Part shown: piece after piece, positions 54,273-64,000 of the stretch
Layout of the letters: each line of letters starts with the position of its first letter
How positions within the stretch are numbered: the first letter of the stretch is position 1
Assembly: GCF_017968885.1 (NCBI RefSeq)
Contig: NZ_CP072913.1
Span: 1,410,001-1,474,000 of the forward strand
Source: Pseudomonas sp. Tri1
Lineage (GTDB): Bacteria; Pseudomonadota; Gammaproteobacteria; Pseudomonadales; Pseudomonadaceae
DNA length: 64,000 nucleotides
Reading direction: 5' to 3'
Position numbers and translations under genes: made by a program
Notes under the pieces: model-generated
What the model saw: the letters and a program-made list of their open reading frames with translations, nothing else
Told to the model about the DNA's origin: nothing
Databases searched by the model: none

Positions 54273-55574
54273 ATGAATGCGATTTCTCGCCTCGCTACTG
54301 TCATTTCTCTTGCTTCCCTGCTTCCCGTCGCAGCATTCCCTGTCAGCGCTCTTGCCGCCGAATCCAAAGGTTCCGTGGAAGTCGTCCACTGGTGGACGTC
54401 GGGTGGCGAAAAAGCCGCGGTCGATGTGCTCAAGGCCCAGGTAGAGAAAGACGGCTTTACCTGGAAGGACGGCGCTGTCGCCGGTGGTGGCGGTTCCACT
54501 GCCATGACCGTGCTCAAGAGCCGTGCCGTGGCCGGCAACCCACCGGGTGTCGCCCAGATCAAGGGGCCGGACATCCAGGAATGGGCGTCCACCGGGCTGC
54601 TCGACACCGATGTCTTGAAAGACGTTGCCAAAGCTGAGAAGTGGGACAGCCTGCTCGATAAGAAAGTCTCCGATACCGTGAAGTACGAAGGTGACTACGT
54701 TGCCGTGCCGGTGAACATTCACCGCGTCAACTGGCTGTGGATCAACCCGGAAGTCTTCAAGAAAGCCGGCATCGAAAAAGCCCCGACCACCCTCGAAGAA
54801 TTCTACGCCGCCGGCGACAAACTCAAGGCCGCGGGCTTCATTGCGCTCGCCCACGGTGGCCAGCCATGGCAGGACAGCACTGTGTTCGAAGCCGTGGTGC
54901 TCTCGGTCATGGGCGCTGATGGCTACAAAAAGGCTCTGGTCGATCTCGACAACAAGGCCCTGACCGGTCCGGAAATGGTCAAGGCGCTGACCGAGCTGAA
55001 GAAAGTCGCGACCTATATGGACGCCGACGGCAAGGGCCAGGACTGGAACCTGGAAGCGGCCAAGGTCATCAACGGCAAGGCCGGCATGCAGATCATGGGT
55101 GACTGGGCCAAGAGCGAGTGGACTGCCGCGAAGAAAGTCGCCGGCAAGGACTACCAGTGCGTAGCTTTCCCGGGCACTGACAAGGCCTTTACCTACAACA
55201 TCGACTCCCTGGCGGTGTTCAAGCAGAAGGACAAAGGCACAGCCGCTGGCCAGCAGGATATCGCCAAGGTCGTGCTGGGCGAGAACTTCCAGAAGGTCTT
55301 CAGCATCAACAAGGGCTCGATCCCGGTGCGCAACGACATGCTCGGCGACATGGCCAAGTATGGCTTCGATTCCTGCGCCCAGACCGCCGCCAAGGACTTC
55401 CTGGCGGACGCCAAGACCGGCGGCCTGCAACCGAGCATGGCGCACAACATGGCGACCACGCTGGCGGTACAGGGTGCGTTCTTTGACGTGGTGACCAACT
55501 ACATCAACGACCCGAAAGCCGATCCTGCCGATGCTGCCAAGAAACTTGGCGCAGCGGTGCAGTCAGCCAAGTAA
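54273..55574 (+). CDS. gtsA: Glucose/mannose ABC transporter substrate-binding protein
   Basis: 433 residues of the family 1 sugar-binding proteins. Signal peptide about 1-29 (cleavage after S-A-L-A-A); mature start [17 protein letters not shown] is typical of GtsA/GltB glucose-binding proteins, with aromatic sugar contacts such as W-L-W-I-N-P and G-G-Q-P-W-Q. Captures glucose in the periplasm and delivers it to GtsB/C. Followed by a REPIN before gtsB, which could raise its level above the permeases. Confidence 0.94.
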   Translation: MNAISRLATVISLASLLPVAAFPVSALAAESKGSVEVVHWWTSGGEKAAVDVLKAQVEKDGFTWKDGAVAGGGGSTAMTVLKSRAVAGNPPGVAQIKGPDIQEWASTGLLDTDVLKDVAKAEKWDSLLDKKVSDTVKYEGDYVAVPVNIHRVNWLWINPEVFKKAGIEKAPTTLEEFYAAGDKLKAAGFIALAHGGQPWQDSTVFEAVVLSVMGADGYKKALVDLDNKALTGPEMVKALTELKKVATYMDADGKGQDWNLEAAKVINGKAGMQIMGDWAKSEWTAAKKVAGKDYQCVAFPGTDKAFTYNIDSLAVFKQKDKGTAAGQQDIAKVVLGENFQKVFSINKGSIPVRNDMLGDMAKYGFDSCAQTAAKDFLADAKTGGLQPSMAHNMATTLAVQGAFFDVVTNYINDPKADPADAAKKLGAAVQSAK

Positions 55575-55594
55575 TTAGCACCGTGGTCCCTTGT

Positions 55595-55683
55595 GTGGGA
55601 GCGCATTCGCTCGCGATGGCGGAGTGTCAGGCAGCAGTTGAGTCACTGGCATACCGTCATCGCGAGCAAGCTCGCTCCCACAA
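55595..55683. repeat. REPIN between gtsA and gtsB
   Basis: TGTGGGAGCGCATTCGCTCG left, CGCGAGCAAGCTCGCTCCCA right, inward facing. Placed between binding-protein and permease genes, like the REP between malE and malF of E. coli. Confidence 0.9.
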
Positions 55684-55726
55684 GGGAATGCCCTTGTAAT
55701 CATTACCCTTTGTACTGGATCTTCCC

Positions 55727-56635
55727 ATGAGTTCTGTTGCTGTGTTCAGCAAGGCCTCGCCGTTCGATGCATTGCAGCGCTGGCTACCAAAACTGGTGCT
55801 GGCGCCGAGCATGTTCATCGTACTGGTGGGCTTCTACGGCTATATCTTGTGGACGTTCGTCCTGTCGTTCACCACCTCGACCTTTTTGCCGACCTACAAG
55901 TGGGCAGGTCTGGCGCAATACGCGCGACTGATGGAGAACGACCGTTGGTGGGTGGCGAGCAAGAACCTGGCGCTCTTTGGCGGCATGTTCATCGGCATCA
56001 CCCTGGTGATCGGCGTGCTGCTGGCGGTGTTTCTTGACCAGCGTATTCGTCGTGAAGGTTTTATCCGCACCATTTACCTGTACCCGATGGCGCTTTCGAT
56101 GATCGTCACCGGTACGGCCTGGAAATGGTTGCTCAACCCGGGCATGGGCCTGGACAAATTACTGCGTGACTGGGGCTGGGAAGGCTTCCGTCTGGACTGG
56201 CTGATCGACCCGGATCGTGTGGTGTATTGCCTGGTGATCGCGGCAGTGTGGCAGGCCTCGGGTTTCATCATGGCGATGTTCCTGGCTGGCCTGCGCGGGG
56301 TTGATCAATCGATCATCCGTGCCGCGCAGATCGATGGCGCGAGCATGCCGCGCATCTACTGGAAAGTGGTGCTGCCGAGCCTGCGTCCGGTGTTCTTCAG
56401 TGCCGTGATGATCCTGGCTCACATCGCGATCAAGAGTTTCGACCTGGTGGCGGCGATGACGGCCGGCGGCCCGGGCTATTCCTCCGACCTGCCAGCCATG
56501 TTCATGTATTCCTTCACCTTCAGTCGTGGCCAGATGGGCATGGGCTCGGCCAGTGCGATTCTGATGCTCGGTGCGATTCTCGCAATCATCGTGCCTTACC
56601 TGTACTCCGAGCTGAGGACCAAGCGTCATGACTAG
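55727..56635 (+). CDS. gtsB: Glucose ABC transporter permease GtsB
   Basis: 302 residues with six helices of the MalF type. The inner-face coupling motif E-A-A-type is R-A-A-Q-I-D-G-A-S-M-P-R-I-Y-W-K-V-V-L-P near 197-216. Forms the translocation channel with GtsC. Its 3' end overlaps the gtsC start by eight bases. Confidence 0.94.
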   Translation: MSSVAVFSKASPFDALQRWLPKLVLAPSMFIVLVGFYGYILWTFVLSFTTSTFLPTYKWAGLAQYARLMENDRWWVASKNLALFGGMFIGITLVIGVLLAVFLDQRIRREGFIRTIYLYPMALSMIVTGTAWKWLLNPGMGLDKLLRDWGWEGFRLDWLIDPDRVVYCLVIAAVWQASGFIMAMFLAGLRGVDQSIIRAAQIDGASMPRIYWKVVLPSLRPVFFSAVMILAHIAIKSFDLVAAMTAGGPGYSSDLPAMFMYSFTFSRGQMGMGSASAILMLGAILAIIVPYLYSELRTKRHD

Positions 56636-57473
56636 TCTCGCTGCCAAACCTTCCATCAGCCTGAGTCGAATCGCGATCTACGCGGTCCTGATCCTCGCTG
56701 TATTGCTGTACCTGGTGCCGTTGGTGGTCATGTTGTTGACCAGCTTCAAGACACCGGAAGACATCAACACCGGCAACCTGCTGAGCTGGCCGACCGTGGT
56801 CAGCGGCATCGGCTGGGTCAAGGCCTGGGCTACGGTCGACGGCTACTTCTGGAACTCGATCAAGATCACCGTGCCAGCGGTCGTGATCTCTACCGCTATC
56901 GGTGCGTTGAACGGCTACGTGTTGTCGATGTGGCGCTTCCGCGGTTCGCAATTGTTCTTCGGGCTGTTGCTGTTCGGTTGCTTCCTGCCGTTCCAGACCG
57001 TCCTGCTGCCGGCTTCGTTCACCCTCGGCAAGATGGGCCTGGCCAGTACCACCACCGGCCTGGTGTTCGTGCACGTGGTCTATGGCCTGGCGTTCACTAC
57101 GCTGTTCTTCCGTAACTACTACGTCAGCATTCCCGATGCGCTGGTCAAGGCTGCGCGGCTGGACGGTGCGGGTTTCTTCACCATCTTCCGGCGGATCATC
57201 CTGCCGATGTCCACCCCGATCATCATGGTTTGCCTGATCTGGCAGTTCACGCAGATCTGGAACGACTTCCTGTTCGGCGTGGTGTTCTCCAGCGGTGATT
57301 CGCAGCCCATCACGGTGGCGCTGAACAACTTGGTCAACACCAGTACCGGGGCCAAGGAATACAACGTTGATATGGCGGCGGCGATGATCGCCGGGCTGCC
57401 GACCCTGCTGGTCTATGTGGTCGCAGGCAAGTATTTCGTGCGCGGCCTCACGGCCGGCGCAGTCAAGGGGTAA
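56628..57473 (+). CDS. gtsC: Glucose ABC transporter permease GtsC
   Basis: 281 residues, MalG type, six helices. Coupling motif K-A-A-R-L-D-G-A-G-F-F-T-I-F-R-R-I-I-L-P near 174-193. ATPase gene follows after three bases. Overlaps gtsB, implying coupled translation. Confidence 0.94.
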   Translation: MTSLAAKPSISLSRIAIYAVLILAVLLYLVPLVVMLLTSFKTPEDINTGNLLSWPTVVSGIGWVKAWATVDGYFWNSIKITVPAVVISTAIGALNGYVLSMWRFRGSQLFFGLLLFGCFLPFQTVLLPASFTLGKMGLASTTTGLVFVHVVYGLAFTTLFFRNYYVSIPDALVKAARLDGAGFFTIFRRIILPMSTPIIMVCLIWQFTQIWNDFLFGVVFSSGDSQPITVALNNLVNTSTGAKEYNVDMAAAMIAGLPTLLVYVVAGKYFVRGLTAGAVKG

Positions 57474-57476
57474 TCA

Positions 57477-58636
57477 TGGCAACGCTCGAACTTCGCAATG
57501 TAAACAAGACCTATGGTGCCGGCCTGCCGGACACCCTGAAGAACATCGAGTTGTCGATCAAGGACGGTGAGTTCCTGATCCTCGTCGGCCCTTCGGGCTG
57601 CGGCAAGTCGACGCTGATGAACTGCATCGCCGGTCTCGAGACCATCACCGGTGGCGCGATCATGATCGGTGACCAGGATGTCAGCGGCATGAGCCCGAAG
57701 GATCGCGACATCGCCATGGTGTTCCAGTCCTACGCGCTGTACCCGACCATGAGCGTGCGCGAGAACATCGAATTCGGTCTGAAAATCCGCAAGATGAGCC
57801 AGTCCGCCATCGACGAAGAAGTCACCCGCGTGGCCAAGCTGTTGCAGATCGAGCACCTGCTCAACCGCAAGCCTGGCGAACTCTCCGGCGGCCAGCAACA
57901 GCGCGTGGCCATGGGCCGGGCACTGGCGCGGCGGCCGAAGATCTACCTGTTCGACGAACCGCTGTCCAACCTCGACGCCAAGCTGCGGGTCGAGATGCGC
58001 ACCGAAATGAAACTGATGCACCAGCGCTTGAAGACCACCACGGTGTACGTGACCCACGACCAGATCGAAGCCATGACCCTGGGCGACAAAGTGGCGGTGA
58101 TGAAGGACGGGATCATCCAGCAGTTCGGCACGCCGAAAGAGATCTACAACAACCCGGCCAACCTGTTCGTGGCGAGCTTCATCGGTTCGCCGCCGATGAA
58201 CTTCATCCCTCTGCGCCTGCAACGCAAGGACGGTCGCCTGCTGGCGCTGCTCGACAGCGGCCAGGCCCGCTGCGAGCTGCCAATGGGCATGCAGGACGCT
58301 GGCCTGGAAGACCGCGAAGTGATCCTTGGCCTGCGCCCGGAACAGATTGCGCTGGCGGGCAACGAGGCCAATGGTTTGCCGACCATTCGCGCCGAGGTCC
58401 AGGTTACCGAGCCCACCGGTCCGGACACCTTGGTGTTCGTCAACCTCAATGACACCAAGGTCTGCTGCCGCCTGGCGCCGGACGTGGCACCACAGCCGGG
58501 GGAAACCCTGACGCTGCAATTCGATCCGTCGAAAGTGCTGCTGTTCGACGCCAAGTCCGGCGAGCGCCTGGGTGTGGCAGGCCAGCCGCAAGTCGACGCC
58601 CGGAGCGCCAACGTGGCGCAATTCAAGGGTCGATGA
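57477..58636 (+). CDS. gtsD: Glucose ABC transporter ATPase GtsD (MalK/UgpC type)
   Basis: 386 residues. Walker A G-P-S-G-C-G-K-S-T (38-46), Q-loop, signature L-S-G-G-Q-Q-Q-R-V-A-M-G (about 135-146), Walker B I-Y-L-F-D-E-P-L-S, and the C-terminal TOBE regulatory domain (about 240-380). Powers glucose import by GtsABC. The ATG at 57477 is three bases after the gtsC stop. Confidence 0.95.
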
Positions 58637-58644
58637 AGAACGAA

Positions 58645-58680
58645 TGTGGGAGCGAGCTTGCTCGCGATGGCGGAGTGTCA
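58645..58680 (+). repeat. Single REP unit
   Basis: TGTGGGAGCGAGCTTGCTCG followed by CGATGGCGGAGTGTCAGTCG; the partner unit of a REPIN is missing. Between gtsD and oprB. Confidence 0.85.
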
Positions 58681-58774
58681 GTCGCACAAGTCCGCCCCCA
58701 GAAAAAAGGAGTATGCGGTGGATGGGGACATCCATCGCAATCGTTGTAAACCGCGTTAGATAAAAACAGTTAAT

Positions 58775-58782
58775 AACAATAA
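58775..58782 (+). promoter_or_regulatory. Hfq/Crc-type A-rich motif before oprB
   Basis: AACAATAA just before the GACGAGGA ribosome-binding sequence, 16 bases upstream of the ATG. Confidence 0.55.
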
Positions 58783-58798
58783 AGACGAGGATGTAGGG

Positions 58799-60145
58799 AT
58801 GAAGAAGAAAAACAATGCCCAGCTTATCTGCCAGTTGTCAGCCGTTGCGGCGATGATGCTGGCCGGTAGTGCACACGCGGCCGACGCGTTCAGCGCCGAC
58901 TCGCAGTGGATGACGGGTGACTGGGGTGGCGAACGGACCAAGCTGATCGAGCAAGGTATCGACATCAAGGCTGACTACGTCGGCGAAATGGGCGCCAACC
59001 TGCATGGCGGCTACAACAACGACAAGACGGCGCGTTACTCCGACCAGTTTGGTCTGGGCGTGGCGTTGGACCTGGAAAAGCTGTGGGGCTGGGATAACAC
59101 CCAGGCCAAGATCCAACTCACCAATCGTAATGGCGAGAACATCTCCAACGACCGTGTCGGCGACCCGCGTGCCGGCACCTTGAGTTCTTCCCAGGAAGTC
59201 TACGGTCGTGGCCACATGGTCCGTCTGACCCAATTGTGGATCAAGCACCAGTTCCTCGACGGCAAACTGGACGTCAAGGCCGGTTACTTCGGTGAAGGCG
59301 AAGACTTCAACACCTTCCCTTGCGAGTTCCAGAACCTGGCCTTCTGTGGCTCCCAGGCGGGTAACTGGGCGACCGGCATCTGGTACAACTGGCCGGTCAT
59401 GCAGGCCGCGCTTCGCGTGAAGTACAACATCACGCCTGAGTTCTATGCGCAGATCGGTGCATACAACCAGAACCCGTCGCAACTGGAGCACGGCAACGGC
59501 TTCAAGCTCAGCGGCAGTGGTACCAAGGGTACCGTCATCCCGGTCGAGCTGGTCTGGTCGCCGAAGGTCAATAGCCTGCCGGGCGAATACCGTGTCGGTT
59601 ACTACAAGAGCACGGCCGATGCCAATGACGTCCGTGAAGATGACAACGGCGATGATGCCGCGACCACCGGTAATGCCTATCGCAGCCACAACAGCAAGCA
59701 CGGTTACTGGTTCGTCGCGCAGCAGCAACTCACCACCCACAACGGTGATGCTTCGCGCGGTCTGAACATTGCGGCGAACGCCACTTTCCATGACAAGGAC
59801 ACCAACTTCGTCGACAACTACCAGTCGTTGATGTTCGTGTACAAGGGGCCGTTCGATGCACGTCCTAAAGATGACATCGGCATCGGTTTTTCCCGTATCC
59901 ATGTCAACGATGACGTGAAGAAAAACGCTGAGCTGACCAACGCTGCCAATGGCGTCACCGACTACAACGATCCACTGTTCGCGCCGCTGCGTACCACTGA
60001 GTACAACTACGAGCTCAACTATGGTGTTCACGTGACCAACTGGCTGACCGTACGTCCCAACCTGCAATACATCACTCACCCAGGCGGTGTGGATGAAGTC
60101 GACAACGCGCTGGTGGCCGGCCTGAAAATTCAGTCGGTGTTCTAA
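58799..60145 (+). CDS. oprB: Carbohydrate-selective porin OprB
   Basis: 448 residues. Signal peptide about 1-28 (A-H-A-A end), mature start D-A-F-S-A-D-S-Q-W-M-T-G-D-W-G-G-E-R-T, which is the OprB family N-terminus. A 16-strand barrel is expected, with a C-terminal aromatic residue (S-V-F). Admits glucose and related sugars through the outer membrane. Lies directly after gtsABCD and is probably co-regulated by GltR/GtrS. Confidence 0.95.
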   Translation: MKKKNNAQLICQLSAVAAMMLAGSAHAADAFSADSQWMTGDWGGERTKLIEQGIDIKADYVGEMGANLHGGYNNDKTARYSDQFGLGVALDLEKLWGWDNTQAKIQLTNRNGENISNDRVGDPRAGTLSSSQEVYGRGHMVRLTQLWIKHQFLDGKLDVKAGYFGEGEDFNTFPCEFQNLAFCGSQAGNWATGIWYNWPVMQAALRVKYNITPEFYAQIGAYNQNPSQLEHGNGFKLSGSGTKGTVIPVELVWSPKVNSLPGEYRVGYYKSTADANDVREDDNGDDAATTGNAYRSHNSKHGYWFVAQQQLTTHNGDASRGLNIAANATFHDKDTNFVDNYQSLMFVYKGPFDARPKDDIGIGFSRIHVNDDVKKNAELTNAANGVTDYNDPLFAPLRTTEYNYELNYGVHVTNWLTVRPNLQYITHPGGVDEVDNALVAGLKIQSVF

Positions 60146-60183
60146 CGCTGTTGCGATAAGCTCCCCTCTATGTGCGCATATTT

Positions 60184-60212
60184 GCGGATGGCCAAGGCTG
60201 TCCGCTTTTTTT
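60184..60212 (+). terminator. Rho-independent terminator after oprB
   Basis: GCGGA-N12-TCCGC stem followed by seven T residues, 39 bases after the oprB stop. Confidence 0.8.
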
Positions 60213-60216
60213 GGGG

Positions 60217-60334
60217 TGTGGGAGCAAGGCTTGCCCGCGATGAAGATGACGCAGTCTTCCAGGGCACCGAGCCGCCTGCATCGCGAGCAAGCTTTGCTCC
60301 CGCAGGCCTGTGGGATAAATCCCCTCGCCACAAA
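60217..60334. repeat. Degenerate REPIN plus half GTGGCGAGGG repeat
   Basis: Left unit TGTGGGAGCAAGGCTTGCCC, right unit TCGCGAGCAAGCTTTGCTCC, with inward orientation, then TAAATCCCCTCGCCACA, a half copy of the other repeat family. Between oprB and the mutarotase gene. Confidence 0.8.
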
Positions 60335-60380
60335 ACTGTCGCATCAATTGAGAGTTCCATGATTTCCAGGACCGCGGCCT

Positions 60381-61235
60381 ATGCATGAGCATCCGCTACA
60401 ACGCTTTTTCAGATCCTTGCGCGAGCGCCCGGTGTTTGCGTGGGAGCGCTATCGACAGCGCGATGTGCTGGTGATCGATCATCCGCTGTGCCAGGCGGTG
60501 TTCAGTCGCCAAGGTGCGCAGTTGCTGCACTTTCAGCCGCGCGGCCAGAAGCCCTGGCTATGGTGTGCAGCCAAGTGGCCGCATGTCGGCGCAATACGCG
60601 GTGGGGTGCCGGTGTGCTGGCCGTGGTATGGCCGCCATCCGAGCGAAAACGCCTGGCCGTCCCATGGTTGGGCGCGGTTGATCGATTGGAAGCTGCTCGA
60701 CAGCCGCAGTGATGACGAAGGCGTGCACCTGCATTGGCAATTGCAGTTGTGCGATTGGCAGGTCGACCTGCATGCCGACCTGGGCGAACGCATGGAATTA
60801 CGCTTGAGCACCGAGCATCAAGACAGCCTGCCGTGCCAGTTGAGCCAGGCCTTGCACGCCTACTGGCGTATCGGTGACATCGGTGAGGTAGCGCTGTCTG
60901 GGCTTGAAGGTGCGCAAGGTTACGATCAGCTCAGCCGTGAGACTTGCCAGCAGGAGGGCGAGTTGCGGCTCGAGGGCGGTTGTCAGCGGGTGTTCCAGCA
61001 CGAAGGGGAATTGCAACTCAAAGACCATGCCTGGCAGCGCGAATTGCGCATCGATACCGGCGACAGTGCCGACACCGTGGTCTGGCATCCCGGCGCCCGG
61101 CCATTGCTGGGGGTGAGTTGGGATGAGGTCAGCGAGTTCGTCTGCGTCGAAGCCGCCAGTGGCGGCACCGACAGCTTGTGCCTGGCGCCGGGGGAGCGGG
61201 CGCATTTGAGTTTGCAGGCGTGGATGGGGGCTTAG
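60381..61235 (+). CDS. D-hexose-6-phosphate mutarotase (aldose 1-epimerase family)
   Basis: 284 residues of the YeaD-like family. R-Q-R-D-V-L-V-I-D-H-P-L-C-Q-A-V-F-S, then W-P-H-V-G-A-I-R-G-G-V-P-V-C-W-P-W-Y-G near 66-84 (the conserved R-G-G-x-P-x-x-W-P-W-F/Y-G), and H-A-Y-W-R-I-G-D-I near 156-164. Interconverts anomers of hexose 6-phosphates, which speeds glucose-6-phosphate entry to Zwf. Fits the cluster. The ATG at 60381 is preceded by no strong Shine-Dalgarno. Confidence 0.92.
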   Translation: MHEHPLQRFFRSLRERPVFAWERYRQRDVLVIDHPLCQAVFSRQGAQLLHFQPRGQKPWLWCAAKWPHVGAIRGGVPVCWPWYGRHPSENAWPSHGWARLIDWKLLDSRSDDEGVHLHWQLQLCDWQVDLHADLGERMELRLSTEHQDSLPCQLSQALHAYWRIGDIGEVALSGLEGAQGYDQLSRETCQQEGELRLEGGCQRVFQHEGELQLKDHAWQRELRIDTGDSADTVVWHPGARPLLGVSWDEVSEFVCVEAASGGTDSLCLAPGERAHLSLQAWMGA

Positions 61236-61263
61236 TTCAGGATCTGGAGTGTTGCTGCTGGCC

Positions 61264-61363
61264 CCATCGCGAGCAAGCACGCTCCCACAATGGGATCTGG
61301 ATAGACACAACATGTGTATCCAATGCAAAACCAATGTGGGAGCGAGCTTGCTCGCGATAGCGG
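61264..61363. repeat. Outward-facing REP pair
   Basis: ATCGCGAGCAAGCACGCTCC (reverse, one change) and TGTGGGAGCGAGCTTGCTCG (forward), separated by a spacer; between the mutarotase and hexR 3' ends. Confidence 0.88.
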
Positions 61364-61393
61364 TTTATCAGGCGACAAGATACCAAGGTCGAG

Positions 61394-62263
61394 TCAGTTG
61401 AACTCATCCCCCACCGGATACCGGCTGGCATTCAGGCTTTCCTTGATCTTGCGCAAATGCGGTTGGAAGTCCACGCCCCGGCGCAGGGTCATGCCGGTGG
61501 CGAGCACATCCAGCACAGTGAGCTGGATGATCCGCGAGGTCATCGGCATATAGATATCGGTGTCTTCGGGCAGTGGAATATTCAGGCTCAGGGTGCTGGC
61601 TTTGGCGAGCGGCGAGCCTTCGGCGGTCAGTCCCAGTACTGAAGCGCCGTTTTCTCGGGCGATGCGCGCCACTTCCACCAGCTCACGGGTACGGCCGGTG
61701 TAGGAAATGATCACGAACAGCTCGCCGGTATGGGCCACCGACGCGATCATGCGTTGCATCAGTACATCGGCGTGGGCCGTCACCGCGAGATTGAAACGGA
61801 AAAATTTATGCTGGGCATCCAGCGCCACCGGGGCCGAGGCACCGAGGCCGAAGAAGTGGATCTGTCGGGCCTGGATCAGCAAATCGACGGCGCGGCTGAT
61901 CAGGTTGGGATCAAGGGCCTGGCAGGCGCTGTCCAACGAGGCAATGGCACTGCCAAAGATTTTCCGGGTGTAAGCTTCCGGATTGTCATCGGCCTCTACC
62001 GCACGGCTGACGTAAGCGGCGCCGCTGGCCAGGCTCTGGGCCAGTTGCAGCTTGAGTTCCGGGTAGCCGCTGACGCCGAATGAACGGCAGAAACGGTTGA
62101 CCGTAGGCTCGCTGACCGACGCGGCCTGGGCGAGGGCAGCGATGCTGAAACGGGTAGCCTGCTGTGGGTTGAGCAGGATCACCTCGGCCACCTTGCGTTC
62201 GGCCTTGTTCAGGTCTTCAAGGCGACTCTGGATCTGCTCCAGTAAATTTCGCACGCGGTCCAT
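61394..62263 (-). CDS. hexR: HexR regulator of glucose metabolism
   Basis: 289 residues, RpiR family: an N-terminal helix-turn-helix ([20 protein letters not shown], residues 41-60) and a C-terminal SIS sugar-phosphate domain (about 120-260, with F-F-G-L-G-A-S and I-S-Y-T-G-R-T-R-E). Represses zwf-pgl-eda, edd-glk and gap until 2-keto-3-deoxy-6-phosphogluconate binds. Divergent from zwf across a 187-base spacer with a dyad at 62370. Confidence 0.95.
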   Translation of the reverse strand: MDRVRNLLEQIQSRLEDLNKAERKVAEVILLNPQQATRFSIAALAQAASVSEPTVNRFCRSFGVSGYPELKLQLAQSLASGAAYVSRAVEADDNPEAYTRKIFGSAIASLDSACQALDPNLISRAVDLLIQARQIHFFGLGASAPVALDAQHKFFRFNLAVTAHADVLMQRMIASVAHTGELFVIISYTGRTRELVEVARIARENGASVLGLTAEGSPLAKASTLSLNIPLPEDTDIYMPMTSRIIQLTVLDVLATGMTLRRGVDFQPHLRKIKESLNASRYPVGDEFN

Positions 62264-62369
62264 ACAAGATTCCTAGAAAGACGGGTCTTTGATACGACCC
62301 TTTGCGGTGGCCTATCCTACTGATGGCTCTGACGGACCACCACTCGGAATCGGAATTTTCGAAAAATGT

Positions 62370-62385
62370 TGTGGTTATTACTACA
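62370..62385. promoter_or_regulatory. HexR-type operator upstream of zwf
   Basis: TGTGGTTATTACTACA, an inverted repeat in the hexR/zwf spacer, resembling the TGTARTNNNNAYTACA HexR site. One arm base departs from the consensus. Confidence 0.6.
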
Positions 62386-62437
62386 TTTTTCCTTGAGTGA
62401 TACCTTGAAAAAAGGTATTTGTAGCTTAACTTGATAA

Positions 62438-62445
62438 AAGAACAA
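62438..62445 (+). promoter_or_regulatory. Hfq/Crc-type A-rich motif before zwf
   Basis: AAGAACAA, five bases before the zwf ATG, fits AANAANAA. Confidence 0.45.
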
Positions 62446-62450
62446 ACATC

Positions 62451-63920
62451 ATGCCTTCGATTACGGTTGAACCGTGCACATTTGCCTTGTTCGGTGCGTT
62501 GGGCGATCTGGCCTTGCGCAAGCTTTTTCCTGCCCTTTATCAACTCGATGGCGCGGACCTGCTGCATGAGGATACGCGGATCATCGCCCTGGCCCGTGAA
62601 CCCGGCAGCGCGCAGCAGCACCTGGCGTTCATCGCCGCTGAACTGCGCCGCTACGTGGGTGAGAAGGACCTGAACGAAGCCGTGGTCGAGCGCTTCCTGG
62701 CGCGCCTGACTTACCTGCACGTGGATTTCCTCAAGGCCGACGATTACGTCGCCCTGGCCGAACTGGCCGGTTCGGCGCAACAGGTCATTGCCTATTTTGC
62801 CACTCCAGCGGCGGTCTACGGCGCGATTTGCGAGAACCTGGCGAAGGTCGGCTTGAGCGAAAACACCCGGGTCGTGCTGGAAAAACCCATCGGTTCGGAC
62901 CTGGAGTCCTCGCGCAAGGTCAACGACGCCGTGGCGCAGTTTTTCCCGGAAAACCGCACCTATCGCATCGACCACTACTTGGGCAAAGAGACGGTACAGA
63001 ACCTGATCGCACTGCGGTTCGCCAACAGCCTGTTCGAAACCCAGTGGAACCAGAATTACATTTCCCACGTGGAAATCACCGTGGCCGAGAAAGTCGGCAT
63101 CGAAGGCCGCTGGGGCTATTTCGACAAGGCCGGCCAGCTGCGGGACATGATCCAGAACCACTTGCTGCAGTTGCTGTGCCTGATCGCCATGGATCCGCCG
63201 GCCGACTTGTCCGCCGACAGCATTCGGGACGAGAAGGTCAAGGTGCTCAAGGCCCTGGCGCCGATCAGCCCGGAAGGCCTGACCACCCAGGTGGTGCGGG
63301 GCCAATACATCGCCGGCCACAGTGAAGGCAAGGCGGTACCGGGCTACCTCGAAGAGCCCAACTCCAATACCCAGAGCGACACCGAAACCTTCGTCGCCCT
63401 GCGCGCCGACATTCGCAACTGGCGTTGGGCCGGGGTGCCGTTTTACCTGCGTACCGGCAAGCGCATGCCGCAGAAGCTGTCGCAGATCGTCATTCACTTC
63501 AAGGAACCGTCCCACTACATCTTCGCCCCAGAGCAGCGCCTGCAGATCAGCAACAAGCTGATCATCCGCCTGCAACCGGACGAAGGGATTTCCCTGCGGG
63601 TGATGACCAAGGAGCAAGGCCTGGACAAGGGCATGCAATTGCGCAGCGGTCCGTTGCAACTCAACTTTTCCGACACCTATCGCAGCGCACGGATCCCCGA
63701 TGCCTACGAGCGGTTGTTGCTGGAAGTCATGAACGGCAATCAGAACCTGTTTGTCCGTAAAGATGAAATTGAAGCCGCGTGGACGTGGTGTGACCAGTTG
63801 ATCGCCGGGTGGAAGAAGTCCGGCGATGCGCCCAAGCCGTATGCGGCCGGGTCCTGGGGGCCGATGAGCTCTATTGCACTGATCACGCGGGATGGGAGGT
63901 CATGGTATGGCGATATCTGA
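62451..63920 (+). CDS. zwf: Glucose-6-phosphate 1-dehydrogenase
   Basis: 489 residues. Oxidises glucose 6-phosphate with NADP (or NAD) to 6-phosphogluconolactone. N-terminal [15 protein letters not shown] (13-27) and active-site R-I-D-H-Y-L-G-K-E (near 172-180) are conserved. Stop overlaps pgl by 14 bases. HexR controls it with the divergent hexR gene. Confidence 0.96.
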   Translation: MPSITVEPCTFALFGALGDLALRKLFPALYQLDGADLLHEDTRIIALAREPGSAQQHLAFIAAELRRYVGEKDLNEAVVERFLARLTYLHVDFLKADDYVALAELAGSAQQVIAYFATPAAVYGAICENLAKVGLSENTRVVLEKPIGSDLESSRKVNDAVAQFFPENRTYRIDHYLGKETVQNLIALRFANSLFETQWNQNYISHVEITVAEKVGIEGRWGYFDKAGQLRDMIQNHLLQLLCLIAMDPPADLSADSIRDEKVKVLKALAPISPEGLTTQVVRGQYIAGHSEGKAVPGYLEEPNSNTQSDTETFVALRADIRNWRWAGVPFYLRTGKRMPQKLSQIVIHFKEPSHYIFAPEQRLQISNKLIIRLQPDEGISLRVMTKEQGLDKGMQLRSGPLQLNFSDTYRSARIPDAYERLLLEVMNGNQNLFVRKDEIEAAWTWCDQLIAGWKKSGDAPKPYAAGSWGPMSSIALITRDGRSWYGDI

Positions 63921-64000
63921 ATTGAAACTGCCACAGGGCGTCAGCGCCCTGGAATTCAAAAGCCCAGTGCTGCTGGCTGAAGGCTTGGCGTTGAAAGTGG
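63907..64000 (+). CDS. pgl: 6-phosphogluconolactonase, N-terminal part (cut by window end)
   Basis: Only the first 31 codons are present: [12 protein letters not shown] then [18 protein letters not shown]. Recognised by this start and by its position after zwf, with which it overlaps by 14 bases. Hydrolyses 6-phosphogluconolactone. The gene continues beyond the window. Confidence 0.85.
   Translation, partial: MAISELKLPQGVSALEFKSPVLLAEGLALKV

Overview
The window is a stretch of chromosome from a GC-rich gamma-proteobacterium, almost certainly a Pseudomonas of the P. fluorescens/putida lineage. The evidence is the gene content (dinG, pdxH, braCDEFG, pobAR, arcDABC, and an Entner-Doudoroff glucose cluster with hexR, gtsABCD, oprB and gltR/gtrS), the codon bias, and about 14 copies of a hairpin repeat ending in GTGGGAGCGAGCTTGCTCGC, typical of Pseudomonas REP/REPIN elements. 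No rRNA, tRNA, CRISPR array, insertion sequence, integrase or prophage gene was seen. Genes are densely packed and look chromosomal throughout.

Layout. 0-9.4 kb: DUF1145 protein overlapping a secreted collagen-like protein, a CopD-type membrane protein, dinG, a serine hydrolase, an OmpA-like lipoprotein with a lysine/alanine tail, pdxH, a small convergent gene, a glycine-zipper lipoprotein and nhaA. 9.6-15 kb: a cysteine-synthase-like PLP enzyme, a flavoprotein, a lipoprotein, and an atypical SDR divergent from a LysR regulator. 15.1-17.5 kb: a four-gene operon (DUF2282 precursor, DUF692/MNIO enzyme, DUF2063 partner, DoxX protein) matching the bufferin (Buf/Hvf) copper-binding modified-peptide systems. 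17.7-22.8 kb: the branched-chain amino-acid ABC importer braC-D-E-F-G. 23.1-26 kb: DUF2288 gene and an isolated 725-residue FtsZ/tubulin-superfamily GTPase. 26.2-31.7 kb: two MFS transporters and pobA/pobR. 31.9-39.1 kb: DUF5064, then the arginine deiminase operon arcDABC with an ANR-type promoter, and a second divergent arcD. 39.1-41 kb: CoA transferase and YbaN-like protein. 41.1-46.1 kb: an iron/heme surface-signalling operon (ECF sigma, FecR, TonB-dependent receptor, heme oxygenase) with two Fur-box-like sites. 46.3-64 kb: glucose catabolism: gap, edd, glk, gltR, gtrS, AGE epimerase, gtsABCD, oprB, aldose epimerase, hexR, zwf and the start of pgl.

How genes work together. In the last region OprB admits glucose to the periplasm, GtsABCD imports it, Glk and Zwf/Pgl/Edd feed the Entner-Doudoroff pathway, and Gap carries triose phosphate onward. 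HexR-like operators lie between gap and edd and upstream of zwf. A-rich AANAANAA motifs of the Hfq/Crc type sit at the ribosome-binding regions of gltR, the AGE gene, gtsA, oprB, zwf, pobA and an MFS gene, suggesting coordinated catabolite repression. REPIN hairpins between gtsA and gtsB and between arcB and arcC, and a terminator between braC and braD, suggest differential expression inside operons.

Most noteworthy: the divergent chromosomal tubulin-like GTPase (23720-25897), the bufferin-type modified-peptide operon (15100-17540), the OmpA lipoprotein with three W-W-P-F repeats, a duplicated promoter module before the AGE gene and gtsA, and a LysR gene whose last codons derive from a REP element.
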